From NCBI GenBank assembly GCA_944391265.1, contig CALXSX010000018.1:1-5072 (forward strand): 5,072 nt of DNA, read 5' to 3'. Source of the stretch: an uncultured Clostridia bacterium (GTDB lineage Bacteria; Bacillota; Clostridia; UBA1381). Every line of letters begins with the position of its first letter. The first letter of the stretch is position 1. A model generated the notes under the pieces. That model saw nothing but the letters and a program-made list of their open reading frames with translations, was not told the origin of the DNA and made no database searches. Positions 4,393 through 5,072 of this stretch are shown here, in pieces. Made by a program: the position numbers and the translations under genes.

Positions 4393-5072
4393 CGTTTGTT
4401 TTTGCTGGACAGGGAGCGCAGTACCCGTCAATGGGCAAGGATATTTATGACAGTGTTCCCGAATGCAGATATATATTCGATTCGGCGGAAAAACTTAAAA
4501 ACGGTATTTGTGACCTTATGTTTAACGGTCCGGCAGAGAAGCTGTCGGTAACGCTGAACACGCAGCCGGCTCTTTTTACTGTTGATTATGCCTGTGCGGA
4601 GCTTTTAAGACTCAAGGGAATAGTGCCCGATGCTGTAGCGGGATTTTCGCTCGGTGAGATACCGGCGCTGACATTTTCCGGGGCATTGTCGTTTGATGAC
4701 GGCATGGCGCTTGTTATGAAGCGCGCCGAGTTTATGCAGGCCGCATCAGAGAGGCATCCCGGGACCATGGCTGCCGTGCTTAAGCTTGAAGATACGGCTG
4801 TTGAGAAACTATGTGACGAGATAGGCGGTATATACCCTGTTAATTATAATTGCCCCGAACAGATAGTGTGCGCAGGGGCGGCTGATAAAATAGACGCGCT
4901 TGCTGAGGCGGCAGCTGAATGCGGCGGAAGAGCGGTTAAACTTGCAGTAAGCGGAGCGTTTCATTGTCCGTATATGGACGAGGCATCTGAGGCTATGGAA
5001 AAATACATAGAGTGTGTTCAGCTGAGGGAATTTTTGTTTCCGGTCTACTCAAATACGACAGCACAGCCGTAT
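4380..5072 (+). CDS. fabD: Malonyl-CoA:ACP transacylase, cut by the window edge
   Basis: It moves malonate from CoA to acyl carrier protein, supplying the extender unit. Only the first 231 residues are present; the family is usually about 305-315 long, so roughly a quarter lies beyond 5072. The start MGKIAFVFAGQGAQYPSMGK is typical. NTQPAL (60-65), the nucleophile Ser90 in GFSLGE (88-93), Arg115 in KRAEFMQ (114-120), which should bind the malonate carboxylate, the NYNCP segment (155-159) and His195 in GAFHCPYM (192-199) follow in normal order. The usual GHSLGE has Phe in place of His, and two usual Ser positions (NYNSP, FHSP) are Cys; the catalytic Ser and His are kept. AAGGGAG (4366-4372), inside fabK, is a strong ribosome binding site 7 bases before the ATG, and the gene overlaps the fabK stop by 13 bases. 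Confidence 0.95.
   Translation, partial: MGKIAFVFAGQGAQYPSMGKDIYDSVPECRYIFDSAEKLKNGICDLMFNGPAEKLSVTLNTQPALFTVDYACAELLRLKGIVPDAVAGFSLGEIPALTFSGALSFDDGMALVMKRAEFMQAASERHPGTMAAVLKLEDTAVEKLCDEIGGIYPVNYNCPEQIVCAGAADKIDALAEAAAECGGRAVKLAVSGAFHCPYMDEASEAMEKYIECVQLREFLFPVYSNTTAQPY

Noticed and set aside
1..5072. CRISPR array, tRNA or rRNA genes, insertion sequence, prophage parts
   Set aside because: No spaced direct repeats, no tRNA cloverleaf or rRNA-like sequence, and no transposase or integrase frame were seen on either strand.

Overview
The window looks like a chromosomal piece of a gut-type Clostridia/Firmicutes bacterium. Reasons: moderately low GC, Shine-Dalgarno-led starts, sigma-A-like promoters with extended -10 elements, and a type II fatty acid synthesis cluster using FabK (the flavin enoyl-ACP reductase typical of Gram-positives) in the order fabH-acpP-fabK-fabD. 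The genus cannot be fixed from this sequence. All recognisable genes are on the + strand.

Positions 1-721 hold no conventional gene. There is a very good promoter (34-62) set inside a nested inverted repeat, then about 180 bases rich in hairpins that end at a strong intrinsic terminator (247-275). Together these define a likely small RNA or regulatory leader. Two very small hydrophobic proteins follow. The first (362-480) makes sense only if a one-base shift in a run of seven T is bridged; the second (489-593) is intact. A weak terminator and a good promoter (649-677) then lead into galM.

Positions 722-1768 encode a complete aldose 1-epimerase with all expected catalytic residues. It ends at a terminator with a long T tract. 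Positions 1842-2089 are a long leader for the fatty acid cluster, with a candidate promoter and a 61-base hairpin structure.

From 2090 to the right edge is the start of a fatty acid synthesis operon: fabH (initiation condensing enzyme), acpP (acyl carrier protein), a hairpin that may damp read-through, fabK (enoyl-ACP reductase) and the first 231 codons of fabD (malonyl-CoA:ACP transacylase), whose start overlaps the end of fabK. FabD loads malonate onto AcpP, FabH condenses it with acetyl-CoA or another short acyl-CoA, and FabK does the last reduction of each cycle. The remaining cycle enzymes (ketoreductase, dehydratase, elongation condensing enzyme) are not in the window and probably lie to the right.

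The fatty acid genes and galM are ordinary. The least explained part is 1-600: the putative RNA with a possible alternative pairing, and the frameshifted small membrane protein.
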